Positions 36,226 through 44,656 of a DNA stretch of 64,000 nucleotides are shown in pieces. This DNA comes from Silvibacterium acidisoli (GTDB lineage Bacteria; Acidobacteriota; Terriglobia; Terriglobales; Acidobacteriaceae): NCBI GenBank assembly GCA_022870745.1, contig CP085323.1, forward strand, positions 1,550,001 through 1,614,000, given 5' to 3'. The notes under the pieces were generated by a model, which saw only the letters and a list, made by a program, of their open reading frames with translations, made no database searches and was not told where the DNA came from. The position numbers and the translations under genes are program-made. Each line of letters opens with the position of its first letter. Positions within the stretch are counted from its first letter, which is position 1.

Positions 36226-37764
36226 TTAGAGCTTGTTCCACTTGCGGCCGTCGCGCTCGAGCAGCTCTTCGGCAGCTTTCGGACCCCAGTCGCCGCTGGC
36301 ATAGTTCGGGAAGTCTGCCTGCTTGATCCCCGCCCACTTCTCAAGCAGCGGAGTAAACAGGGCCCAGGTCGCTTCGACACCGGCACGATGAGCAAACAAC
36401 GTACCGTCGCCAAGCATGGCATCGAGCAACAGGCGCTCGTAACCGTTGGCAGAGGATTTGCCGAAGGCTCTTGCGTAGCTGAAGTCCATATTTACCGGGC
36501 AAACGGTCATATCCGGGCTTGGGTACTTGGCTCCGAAACGCAGCGAGATACCTTCGTCCGGCTGAATACGGATCGAGATCAGGTTCGGCTGAATCTCCGG
36601 GCAATGACCGCTGCCGGCGCGATCGAACAGGCGCATCGGAGGCTGGCGGAACTGGATTGTGATTTCGGTGACACGCTTGGCGAGGCGCTTGCCAGCGCGG
36701 ATATAGAAAGGAACACCCGCCCAGCGCCAGTTCTCGATCTCGAGCTTCAAAGCAGCAAAGGTTTCGGTGTTAGAGTTCGGATCGACACGATCTTCCTGGC
36801 GATATCCGATGGCATCCTTGCCATCCACCTTGCCGGGGCCATACTGGCCACGCACCGTGTTGTCGATCTCGATCGGCTTGATTGCCTCCCAGACCTTCAG
36901 CTTTTCGGTACGAACGGCATCGGCTTCGAAAGAGATCGGCGGTTCCATGCAGACGAACGAGAGCACTTCCATCAGGTGGTTCTGGAGAATGTCGCGCGTT
37001 GCGCCGGCCTTCTCATAGAACGGCCCGCGGCCCTCGATACCGATACTCTCGGCTGCCGTGATCTGCACGTTGTCGATGTAGTTGCGGTTCCAGAGCGGCT
37101 CGAAGATCTCGTTGGCAAAGCGGAAGACGAGCAGGTTCTGCACCGTTTCCTTGCCAAGGTAGTGATCGATACGGAAGATCTGGTTCTCGTCGAATACCTT
37201 GCTGACTTCGGCGTTCAGTTCCTTGGCGGATTCGAGGTCATGGCCGAAAGGCTTCTCGATGATGACGCGGACCTGTCCCTCCTTGGGGTGGACCATGTCA
37301 TGCTTGCCGAGATGCTCGACAATGTCAGAGAAGTATTCGGGCGCCACGGCCAGGTAAAAGAGGCGATTACCCTTGGTGCCGTGCTCCTGGTCGTGCTTCG
37401 CCAGCAGATCTTTCAGCGCGGCGTAGCCTGCTTCGTCGTCGAAGTTCATCGCATGGTAGCTGACCTTGCTGACGAACTTGTCTACGTTCTCTTCACCCTT
37501 CTGCACGCCGCCGAACTCGAGGATGCCCTTCTTCATGTCCTGGGCAAAGCTTTCGCCCAGGTCACGGCGGGCAACGCCGACGATGCCGAACTGCTCCGGC
37601 AGAAGGCCTGCCTCTTCGAGATGATAAAGGGCTGGCAGCAGCTTGCGCTTGGTCAGGTCTCCCGAGGCGCCGAAGATGACAACGACGCCAGGCTCAGGAA
37701 TACGCTCGTTCTTCTGCGCGGTCTTGGCCACGCTCTCCGGGGATACTTTTACTTCCGTCGCCAT
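36226..37764 (-). CDS. zwf: glucose-6-phosphate dehydrogenase
   Basis: 512 residues, the usual family length. The coenzyme motif is VIFGASGDLTKRKLLPALYH near the N-terminus. The active-site RIDHYLGKE is intact. It oxidises glucose-6-phosphate to 6-phosphogluconolactone. It sits between gnd (65 bp upstream, with a GC-rich hairpin in the gap) and pgl. NADP or NAD preference cannot be decided by eye. Confidence 0.97.
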   Translation of the reverse strand: MATEVKVSPESVAKTAQKNERIPEPGVVVIFGASGDLTKRKLLPALYHLEEAGLLPEQFGIVGVARRDLGESFAQDMKKGILEFGGVQKGEENVDKFVSKVSYHAMNFDDEAGYAALKDLLAKHDQEHGTKGNRLFYLAVAPEYFSDIVEHLGKHDMVHPKEGQVRVIIEKPFGHDLESAKELNAEVSKVFDENQIFRIDHYLGKETVQNLLVFRFANEIFEPLWNRNYIDNVQITAAESIGIEGRGPFYEKAGATRDILQNHLMEVLSFVCMEPPISFEADAVRTEKLKVWEAIKPIEIDNTVRGQYGPGKVDGKDAIGYRQEDRVDPNSNTETFAALKLEIENWRWAGVPFYIRAGKRLAKRVTEITIQFRQPPMRLFDRAGSGHCPEIQPNLISIRIQPDEGISLRFGAKYPSPDMTVCPVNMDFSYARAFGKSSANGYERLLLDAMLGDGTLFAHRAGVEATWALFTPLLEKWAGIKQADFPNYASGDWGPKAAEELLERDGRKWNKL

Positions 37765-37791
37765 AAAATGTCCTTCTCTTGCTCGGAACGA

Positions 37792-37817
37792 ATGCGGCCG
37801 GACAAAGCCGGCCGCAT
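37792..37817. repeat. GC-rich hairpin between gnd and zwf
   Basis: ATGCGGCCGG (37792-37801) and CCGGCCGCAT (37808-37817) form a perfect 10-bp stem with a 6-nt loop. No T-run on the minus strand, so full termination is unlikely. Within an operon it may stabilise or process the mRNA and give different levels of Gnd and Zwf. Confidence 0.6.
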
Positions 37818-37829
37818 CACTTGTTTCTG

Positions 37830-38735
37830 TTAGTCCTTCTTGACGGCGTGGCCGCCGAAGGCATTGCGCTGGATCGCGATCATGCGGTCCGTGAAGTTGT
37901 TGTCTTCGCGCGAACGGATACGACGGATCAGCGACTCGGTGATGACGGGGGCGGAAACGTTGAGGTCGATCGCTTCGAAGACCGTCCAGCGGCCTTCGCC
38001 GGAGTCGGCAACGTAGGCTTCCAGGCCATCGAGGGTCGGGTTCTTCTGCAGCGCTTCAGCAGTCAGGTCGAGCAGCCACGAACGCACGACGCTGCCGTAA
38101 CGCCAGATCTCGGAGATCTGAGCCAGGTCGAGCTTCAGCTCTTCCTTCGCCTTCATGATCGAGAAGCCTTCAGCATAGGCCTGCATCATGCCGTACTCGA
38201 TGCCGTTGTGAACCATCTTCACGTAGTGGCCGGCACCGGCAGGTCCGGTATGACCCCAGCCCTTGTCCTTCCCGGGAGCCAGCGTCTCGAAGATCGGGCT
38301 CAGGTACTTCACCGGCTCGTCGTCGCCGCCGATCATCATGCTGTAGCCTTCCTTCAGGCCCCAGACACCACCCGAGGTGCCTACGTCTACGAACTCGTAG
38401 CCTTCGGCCTTCAGTTCCTTGTAACGCCGCTGCGAATCCTTGTAGTTCGAGTTGCCGCCGTCGATGAAGATATCGCCCTTGCTCATGAAAGGCTTGAGCT
38501 TGGCGATGGTTTCGTCGACCGGAGCACCTGCCGGGACCATGATCCAGATAGCGCGCTTGCCGGAAAACTGCTTCGTCAGGTCTTCGAGCGAGCTCACGCC
38601 CACCGAACCGGCGTCCGACAGCTTCTTGACCGCTTCCGCGTTGAAGTCAAAACCGATGACTTTGTGACCACCCTGGCGGAGACGCTCCGCCATGTTGCCG
38701 CCCATTTTGCCCAGACCGATAATTCCGAGTTCCAT
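37830..38735 (-). CDS. gnd: 6-phosphogluconate dehydrogenase, short type
   Basis: 301 residues, the short GndA/YqeC class instead of the ~470-residue E. coli type. The Rossmann motif GLGKMGGNMAERL is followed by VIGFDFN; the Asp at this position is typical of NAD-preferring enzymes. Active-site blocks: FIDGGNSNYKDSQRR, VDVGTSGGVWGLKEGYSMM, and AGHYVKMVHNGIEYGMMQA with the catalytic Lys. It decarboxylates 6-phosphogluconate to ribulose-5-phosphate. Placed between a HAD phosphatase gene and zwf. The NAD preference is inferred. Confidence 0.94.
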   Translation of the reverse strand: MELGIIGLGKMGGNMAERLRQGGHKVIGFDFNAEAVKKLSDAGSVGVSSLEDLTKQFSGKRAIWIMVPAGAPVDETIAKLKPFMSKGDIFIDGGNSNYKDSQRRYKELKAEGYEFVDVGTSGGVWGLKEGYSMMIGGDDEPVKYLSPIFETLAPGKDKGWGHTGPAGAGHYVKMVHNGIEYGMMQAYAEGFSIMKAKEELKLDLAQISEIWRYGSVVRSWLLDLTAEALQKNPTLDGLEAYVADSGEGRWTVFEAIDLNVSAPVITESLIRRIRSREDNNFTDRMIAIQRNAFGGHAVKKD

Positions 38736-38770
38736 ATCTGTTTCCTTTCTCTCTCGTCCCCGATCGGGGC

Positions 38771-39394
38771 TCAGTTTGTCTCGATTAAGATTCCGAGTGC
38801 CGCCAGGTCTTTCGCCAGCTTGGCTGAACCCTCGTATTGAATAGCGTGAATCCCCAACGACCGGGCTGTTTCCACGTTGCCCGCACGGTCGTCGATAAAT
38901 GCGACTTCATCCGGCTCAGCCTGCAGAACATTCAGTGCCAGCCGATAAATCCGCTCGTCTGGCTTCCGCAGCCCTACATAGCAGGAGCTGAAAAAGAAAT
39001 CGAAGCAGGTCCGAAAGCCGAACTCCTCGATGCGATAGTCATTCAACTCGGCCGCTTCGTTGTTCAACAGTCCAAGATCTACTGTCTCAGATGCCGCCAG
39101 TTCATCGAGGATTCCAAGAGCACTGTCAGGCAATACCTCTGACTGCGCCTTCATGGCCGCGAGGAACTCGGCTGCAGTAAAGCTGCGGGGCTTCCGAAAG
39201 AGCGTCCTGTTCAGATACTCCTCGACGGAGATCTGTCCCTTCTCCCACTCATCGTTGGCTTCGGGATGAAACTCCTCAAACTCCGCTTTTTCCACGCCGA
39301 ACTGCTTCAATACGTCGGCGCGTTCTTCATGATCCCACCCGTTCGTCAGCAGAACTCCACCTACGTCCCAGAGAATAGTGCTGATCTGTGACAT
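38771..39394 (-). CDS. HAD family phosphatase, YihX-like (possible glucose-1-phosphatase)
   Basis: 207 residues. HAD motif I is WDVGGVLL (nucleophile Asp10, with Gly12 where most HADs have the acid/base Asp), motif II is in GLLNNEA, motif III is the Lys in YVGLRKPDERIY, and motif IV is VAFIDDRAGNVETA. This set (D-x-G-x-V, RKPexxIY, FxDDxxxNvexA) is that of E. coli YihX, an alpha-D-glucose-1-phosphate phosphatase. It lies between rpiB (21 bp) and gnd (35 bp) in the pentose phosphate operon, which supports a sugar-phosphate substrate. An alternative is a pentose-phosphate or 2-deoxysugar phosphatase, or a repair role. Confidence 0.85.
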   Translation of the reverse strand: MSQISTILWDVGGVLLTNGWDHEERADVLKQFGVEKAEFEEFHPEANDEWEKGQISVEEYLNRTLFRKPRSFTAAEFLAAMKAQSEVLPDSALGILDELAASETVDLGLLNNEAAELNDYRIEEFGFRTCFDFFFSSCYVGLRKPDERIYRLALNVLQAEPDEVAFIDDRAGNVETARSLGIHAIQYEGSAKLAKDLAALGILIETN

Positions 39395-39415
39395 TCGATC
39401 TCCCCTTTGACCGGT

Positions 39416-39907
39416 TTAGGAATCCGAATTGCCGAAAGAAGACTTGGCCGCCTCCGGCATGTAACGAGCCTCAATCGCCTTTACTTTGGTCAGGCGGCGT
39501 ACAAAACGCTCTTCCTGCTTCTGAAATGTCGCCTGGAGGAAGCTTGAAACCAGATCGAAAGCGAGAGCCGGGCCAATGATGCGAGCGCCCAGGACCAGCA
39601 CATTCATATCGTCGTGCTCGACCCCCTGGTGCGCCGAGTACGTGTCATGACCCATGCAGGCCCGGATGCCGGGCATCTTGTTTGCCGCAACATTTACCCC
39701 GACGCCGCTACCGCAGATGAGGATTCCGCGATCGCCGCGGCCGGAGAGTAACGCCCGGCCTACCGCTTCGGCAAAATCCGGGTAGTCCGAGGGCTCGGTG
39801 TTGTAAGCGCCCACATCGAGCACCTCGTGACCGAGCTTCTCAAGATACCCGCGGACCTCCTCCTTAAGAGGAAAGCCCGCGTGATCCGATCCGATGACCA
39901 GCTTCAT
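39416..39907 (-). CDS. rpiB: ribose-5-phosphate isomerase B
   Basis: 163 residues. The start [18 protein letters not shown] and the catalytic Cys65 in [21 protein letters not shown] match RpiB (E. coli Cys66). It interconverts ribulose-5-phosphate and ribose-5-phosphate. A C-terminal extension of about 15 residues is unlike the family. Only 2 bp separate it from tkt, indicating coupling. Confidence 0.95.
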   Translation of the reverse strand: MKLVIGSDHAGFPLKEEVRGYLEKLGHEVLDVGAYNTEPSDYPDFAEAVGRALLSGRGDRGILICGSGVGVNVAANKMPGIRACMGHDTYSAHQGVEHDDMNVLVLGARIIGPALAFDLVSSFLQATFQKQEERFVRRLTKVKAIEARYMPEAAKSSFGNSDS

Positions 39908-39909
39908 GG

Positions 39910-41934
39910 TTACTTGCCTGCCAGCGCTGCTTCGCTCTTGCGTGCCTTCTCGACGATTGCCTTGCCGCGCTTCGCGACGTTACCCGGGTTGAAGCCCAGC
40001 TTATCGAGCACGGTCGCTCCCGGAGCCGAAGCGCCAAAGCGATCGAGGCCGATCACATCGCCGGTCGAGCCGACATACTTCCACCAGCCGAGCGGAGCGC
40101 CTGCTTCGACGGCAAGCTTGGGGATCTCCGCCGGGAAGATCGAGGCCTTGTAGGCATCATCCTGCTCGTCGAAGAGCTCCCAGCTGGGCATCGAAACCAC
40201 GCGTGCGGTGATGCCTTCCTTGGCCAGCTCGGCAGCGCCCTTGACCGCAACCCAGACTTCAGCGCCTGTGCCGACGATGATGAGGTCCGGTGAATCGCCG
40301 CCCTTTTCGATCACGTAGGCGCCGTGCTTCACGCCCTCGTAGATGTCGAGCTTCGACGGGTCGAGCAGGGGCAGATCCTGGCGCGAGAGCGCGAAGAAGG
40401 TTGGGTGATGGCTGCGCTCGATGGCCAGCCGCCAGCAGGCAGCCGTCTCGTTCGCATCCGCCGGACGGAAGTCGGTGAGATCGGGAACCGCGCGGAGCGC
40501 CATCAGGTGCTCGATCGGCTCGTGGGTCGGACCGTCTTCGCCGACTGCGATCGAATCGTGCGTGAATACGAAGATCGAGTGCGAGCGCATCAGCGCCGCG
40601 ATACGGATCGCAGGCTTGCAGTAATCGCTGAATACGAAGAAGGTCGAGCCGTAAGGAATCAGGCCGCCGTGAACCGCCATACCGTTGACCATGGCGCACA
40701 TGCCGAACTCGCGAACGCCGAAGAAGACGTTGCGGCCGGCCGGGTCGACGTGGAAGTTCGCGCTGTCCTTGAAGATGGTCTTGGTCGAAGCAGTCAGGTC
40801 GGCTGCGCCGCCAAACAGTTCCGGAACTTCCTTGGCGATGGCGTTCATCACCGTGTTGCCCGCAGTGCGGGTCGCAACCGGCTTGCCGTCCACCGGGAAC
40901 GAAGGCAGGCTCTTTTCCCAGCCTTCCTTCAGCTTGCCTGCGAAAACGCGCTCGAACTCGGCGCCTTCCGCCGGATAGGCCTTCTTGTACTTGGCGAAGA
41001 GCTCATTCCACTCAGCTTCGGACTTTTCGCCCTTCCCGATAGCCTCATGCCAGTTCTTGGCGGCTTCTTCGGGAACGTAGAAGGTCTTGTCCTCGGGCCA
41101 GCCCAGGTTCTTCTTGGTTTCCTTCACGCCTTCAACACCCAGCGGCTCGCCGTGTACCTTGTTGCTGCCGGCTTTGGGGCTGCCGTAGCCGATAACGGTG
41201 CGAACCTGGATCAGGGTCGGCTTGCTGGTTTCCTTCTTGGCTTCTTCAACCGCGGCTTCCAGGGCGGCGAGATCGTTGCCGTCGGCAACCTTGATGACTT
41301 GCCAGTGATAGGCCTCGAAACGCTTCTTGACGTCTTCGGTGTAGGAGAGTTCGGTCGGGCCGTCGAGCGAGATCAGGTTGTCGTCGTAGAAGAAGATCAG
41401 CTTGCCAAGGCCAAGCGTGCCGGCCAGCGAAGCGACTTCGTGCGAGACGCCTTCCATCAGATCGCCGTCGCCGAGAAGACCAAAGGTATAGTGATCGACG
41501 ATCGGGAACTCATCGCGGTTGTAGACCGCTGCAAGGTGCTTTTCCGCTGCTGCCATGCCCACGGCCATGGACAGGCCCTGGCCCAGTGGACCGGTGGTGC
41601 ACTCAACGCCGTCGGCTTCGCCGTATTCAGGATGGCCCGGGGTCTTCGACTCCCACTGGCGGAACTGCTGCAGGTCCTCGATCGTAATCTTGTAGCCGCT
41701 CAGGTGCAGAACCGAGTAGAGCAGTGCCGAAGCATGGCCGTTCGAGAGCACGAAACGGTCGCGGTTCGACCACTTCGAGTTCTTCGGATTGTGGCGCATG
41801 ATCTTGTGAAACAGCAGATAGGCGATGGGCGCATCGCCGAGCGGAGCTCCCGGGTGCCCACTGTTTGCCTTCTGGACCGCGTCTACGGCCAGAAATCGCA
41901 GTGCGTTGATCGACAGCTCATTTAAATTGCTCAT
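39910..41934 (-). CDS. tkt: transketolase
   Basis: 674 residues, full-length. The TPP site is [18 protein letters not shown] plus FFYDDN. Other family blocks: GHPGAPLG at the N-terminus and [20 protein letters not shown] in the PP domain. It moves C2 units between pentose and triose/hexose phosphates, the non-oxidative link. It is the first gene of the tkt-rpiB-HAD-gnd-zwf-pgl-glk operon. The 126-bp gap to the GH15 gene is AT-rich in the middle and probably holds its promoter. Confidence 0.97.
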   Translation of the reverse strand: MSNLNELSINALRFLAVDAVQKANSGHPGAPLGDAPIAYLLFHKIMRHNPKNSKWSNRDRFVLSNGHASALLYSVLHLSGYKITIEDLQQFRQWESKTPGHPEYGEADGVECTTGPLGQGLSMAVGMAAAEKHLAAVYNRDEFPIVDHYTFGLLGDGDLMEGVSHEVASLAGTLGLGKLIFFYDDNLISLDGPTELSYTEDVKKRFEAYHWQVIKVADGNDLAALEAAVEEAKKETSKPTLIQVRTVIGYGSPKAGSNKVHGEPLGVEGVKETKKNLGWPEDKTFYVPEEAAKNWHEAIGKGEKSEAEWNELFAKYKKAYPAEGAEFERVFAGKLKEGWEKSLPSFPVDGKPVATRTAGNTVMNAIAKEVPELFGGAADLTASTKTIFKDSANFHVDPAGRNVFFGVREFGMCAMVNGMAVHGGLIPYGSTFFVFSDYCKPAIRIAALMRSHSIFVFTHDSIAVGEDGPTHEPIEHLMALRAVPDLTDFRPADANETAACWRLAIERSHHPTFFALSRQDLPLLDPSKLDIYEGVKHGAYVIEKGGDSPDLIIVGTGAEVWVAVKGAAELAKEGITARVVSMPSWELFDEQDDAYKASIFPAEIPKLAVEAGAPLGWWKYVGSTGDVIGLDRFGASAPGATVLDKLGFNPGNVAKRGKAIVEKARKSEAALAGK

Positions 41935-42060
41935 TTGCTCTCACCTTCCGGCGGGTTCACCCGCGTATTCGCTAACAAAATTGTATTGTCAGGCTAAAAA
42001 AATAAAACCGAGGTTTAAGGAACCGGATTTCCCCGGAATACGCCTCGAAATTGACCAGTT

Positions 42061-44478
42061 TCACTGCCCGGCCTCGAGTATTACGTCGTAGTTCCGGCCT
42101 TCCCAGCGATTTTGCTCCGTCCAGAAAAGAGTAAATGATAGACGCCCTTCCTGCCCGTCAGGTGTCGGCATATCGGCGTAGCTGCCGGCGCTTCCGAGCG
42201 TCACAGCGTCTGTTTTTTCAACGGTTTTCCAGTCATCCACTGACCAGACGAGCCGGAAATGCTCTTGCGCCGTCACCCGCAACGTATAGCCCGCGGGAAT
42301 GCGGCGAAGCTGACGCCGGAACTTGAAAACCTCCATCCTGGACGGCTTGCGGCCAGAGGCATAACGGGACTCAACCGCCTCGATGCGATCGAATACCCGC
42401 CTGTCGCGAACCGAACGCAACAGCTTCAGATACTCGGCGTGCGCCCAGACCAGCGGCATCGCCGAGCCTGCGGGACCGCCGAAGACCAGCCCCTTGAAGT
42501 CCGGCTTATCCCAGACCTGTTCCGGCATCAGGCCGCCGGCCGAGGCAAACTTCTCGTAGGTCGCGACCAGCGAACTCACATCTTTGCCCGCGGCGAGCTC
42601 GTAATGTGCGCGTTCGCCGGTCAGAAGAGGCCAGGGACGCCCCTGCCCATACCAGATGAAAGGGCCGCCGTCTTCGCGCTGGCCGTAGCCGTCATAGTTA
42701 TAGCGAAGCCAGCACGGCCCCTGCGGCAGATCCACCTTGAGCACATGGTCGACGACCTTGAGGGAATCGATAATCAACGGGTCATCGGCACGGCGAATGC
42801 CGTAGCGAACCAATTCCAGGAACCCGGCGTCGATGATCTCTCGCGCTTCAAACTCGGATCGCGTCCCCGGAGGCCGGTTCGACAGATGAAACATCTCCTT
42901 GCCGCACCCGTCTTTCGCGTAAGGCTCGCCACACTCAGGCGGACGAACACGGACATAGTGCCGTTTCACCTCTGGGTGCAGGATGCCTTCGTTGGTAACC
43001 GTCCAGTCTTCCAGATGCCCTTCGATCCAGTCGGCGTGCTCTTCGAGGAAGACTGCCAGTTCAGGGGCGCCGTAACCACGCGCCAGGTCTGCCGCACAGA
43101 TCAGCCCCGCAATGACTGCGGCGAGCGTCGACGGCGAATATCCGGCGTTTTCTTCCCAGCGCTCCTGCTGCGTGACCGGCGCGTAACGAACCAGAAAGCC
43201 TGCAGCCCGCTCGACAAAGGGGAAGACGTTGAAGTTTCCCAGGCCATCCAGCTTCCAGAGCCGCCAGGCCAGGATCATCGGAAAGGCGACCTCATCGAGC
43301 TGAATGCCGCTCCAGTAAGGCGTGCCGTTGATCCAGAAGTTCTGCGCGAAGCTGCCGTCGGGCTTCTGCGTACAGGCGAGGTAAGTGAGCGCCCTGCGTG
43401 CCGTCTGGGTGTGGCCGCAGGCAAGCAGCGCCGTAGCGCTTTGCACCATATCGCGCGTCCATACCAGGTGATAGCCGCCCAGGTCGTCATCACCCTTTGC
43501 GTAACCCCAGGGAATCGACGCCGACGCAATAAAAGCACCCGCGTAGGTCTTGTCCTCATGGGCAAGCACCACGTTATGGCTTACCTGCATGAGACGGCCG
43601 CCGTCCTGCGACCCTTCAGCTAACTCTCTCGGCTTGGTCGTGCGGTGCCACTGTTCGATAAATCGCTCGAGCAGGCTGTCGAATGAGCTGCTCAGCGCTC
43701 CCATGGTGGTCGTCAGGGCGGCATGCAGCCCTTCACCGAAGCCGATCGCCACTACGAAGTCGCAGTTATGGCGCGGCTCGATTTCACCCATGATGGCGAC
43801 ATTTCCGTTCAGAGCCTCGCCGAACTCCCAGTTCATGGTGAGGTCCTGCTTCAGATCCTGGTAGCCATCGCTCGATCCGACATAGCCGCAGCTGGCGCGG
43901 CTGAAACCGCAATTGGCCATCATGGCCAGCGCGTTCTGGTTCTTCCAGGCGCCCGCAACCAGCTTGCCTGCAATGCGCAGCAGGCGAGCCGAATTCTCTG
44001 CCCCGCCTACGTCAAGGTGCGGTGCCAGCAACGCATAGATCTTAAGCCGCGCCAGGAAATCCGCATCGCCACCGAGCGTCACCCGGATCAGCACGACCGG
44101 ATAGTGGGGGTCGCTGATGATCTCTTTCGTCAGCGAATAGCGACCTTCACGGTCACGGCAAACCACACGCAGCGCCAGCGATTCGTCATCGATATACGAA
44201 ATCTCATGGTCCAGATCGCGCTTTTCTTCGTGGACAAAGGTCTCCCCATCGGTAATGAGGAACTCCATGTCACGAATCTGCGGCCGGTCAATGGTGGGGT
44301 AGTAGATTTCGTTGAGGATGCCGTGCGAGACGGTGTACCAGACGCGGCTTGAGGCCGAATATGCCGTTCCTACGGCGTCTTTCGCGGCGGAAGTCCAGCG
44401 GGGCGGCAGACCGGGCGCGCCGAACGCAGCCCCCTGCCCTTCAACCCAGCAATAGCCCAGATCCGTTGTCTCTGCCAA
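42061..44478 (-). CDS. GH15 glucoamylase / glucodextranase-type, cytoplasmic
   Basis: 805 residues. TTG start at 44478 with AGAGG six bases upstream. No signal peptide. Residues ~25-290 are the N-terminal beta-sandwich (GILNEIYYPTIDRPQIRDME). The (alpha/alpha)6 barrel follows, with the general acid in RWEENAGYSPS and the general base in WPLLTGERAHYEL. The C-terminal ~100 residues are a beta domain. It would release glucose from the non-reducing end of maltodextrin or isomaltose-type chains. It lies directly upstream of the pentose phosphate operon ending in glucokinase, so its glucose has an obvious route. alpha-1,6-glucan as substrate is possible. Confidence 0.92.
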   Translation of the reverse strand: MAETTDLGYCWVEGQGAAFGAPGLPPRWTSAAKDAVGTAYSASSRVWYTVSHGILNEIYYPTIDRPQIRDMEFLITDGETFVHEEKRDLDHEISYIDDESLALRVVCRDREGRYSLTKEIISDPHYPVVLIRVTLGGDADFLARLKIYALLAPHLDVGGAENSARLLRIAGKLVAGAWKNQNALAMMANCGFSRASCGYVGSSDGYQDLKQDLTMNWEFGEALNGNVAIMGEIEPRHNCDFVVAIGFGEGLHAALTTTMGALSSSFDSLLERFIEQWHRTTKPRELAEGSQDGGRLMQVSHNVVLAHEDKTYAGAFIASASIPWGYAKGDDDLGGYHLVWTRDMVQSATALLACGHTQTARRALTYLACTQKPDGSFAQNFWINGTPYWSGIQLDEVAFPMILAWRLWKLDGLGNFNVFPFVERAAGFLVRYAPVTQQERWEENAGYSPSTLAAVIAGLICAADLARGYGAPELAVFLEEHADWIEGHLEDWTVTNEGILHPEVKRHYVRVRPPECGEPYAKDGCGKEMFHLSNRPPGTRSEFEAREIIDAGFLELVRYGIRRADDPLIIDSLKVVDHVLKVDLPQGPCWLRYNYDGYGQREDGGPFIWYGQGRPWPLLTGERAHYELAAGKDVSSLVATYEKFASAGGLMPEQVWDKPDFKGLVFGGPAGSAMPLVWAHAEYLKLLRSVRDRRVFDRIEAVESRYASGRKPSRMEVFKFRRQLRRIPAGYTLRVTAQEHFRLVWSVDDWKTVEKTDAVTLGSAGSYADMPTPDGQEGRLSFTLFWTEQNRWEGRNYDVILEAGQ

Positions 44479-44656
44479 TCGTTACCTCTTCGTTCTCTTG
44501 CGGGAGAAAGGCTGATCAGGATGGTTTGTAACCGTCCCAGTTGCAGGTGATACCGCTTCTGTGTGAACGGAAGAAGAAATCTCTTCTTTTTTTGCTCCCG
44601 GCCCATGCCGGAAGGAGAAATGCACTACCTGACTACTAATGGACGTGTTTCGAAAC

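Noticed and set aside
35677-37833. 718-residue plus-strand frame opposite zwf and pgl
   Set aside because: It spans two well-defined minus-strand enzymes, has no recognisable motif and is a GC-rich codon shadow.
40324-41925. 533-residue plus-strand frame opposite tkt
   Set aside because: Fully antisense to a clear transketolase; composition is that of a mirror frame.
42259-43623. 454-residue plus-strand frame opposite the GH15 gene
   Set aside because: Arg/Pro/His-rich without domain; antisense to conserved catalytic regions.
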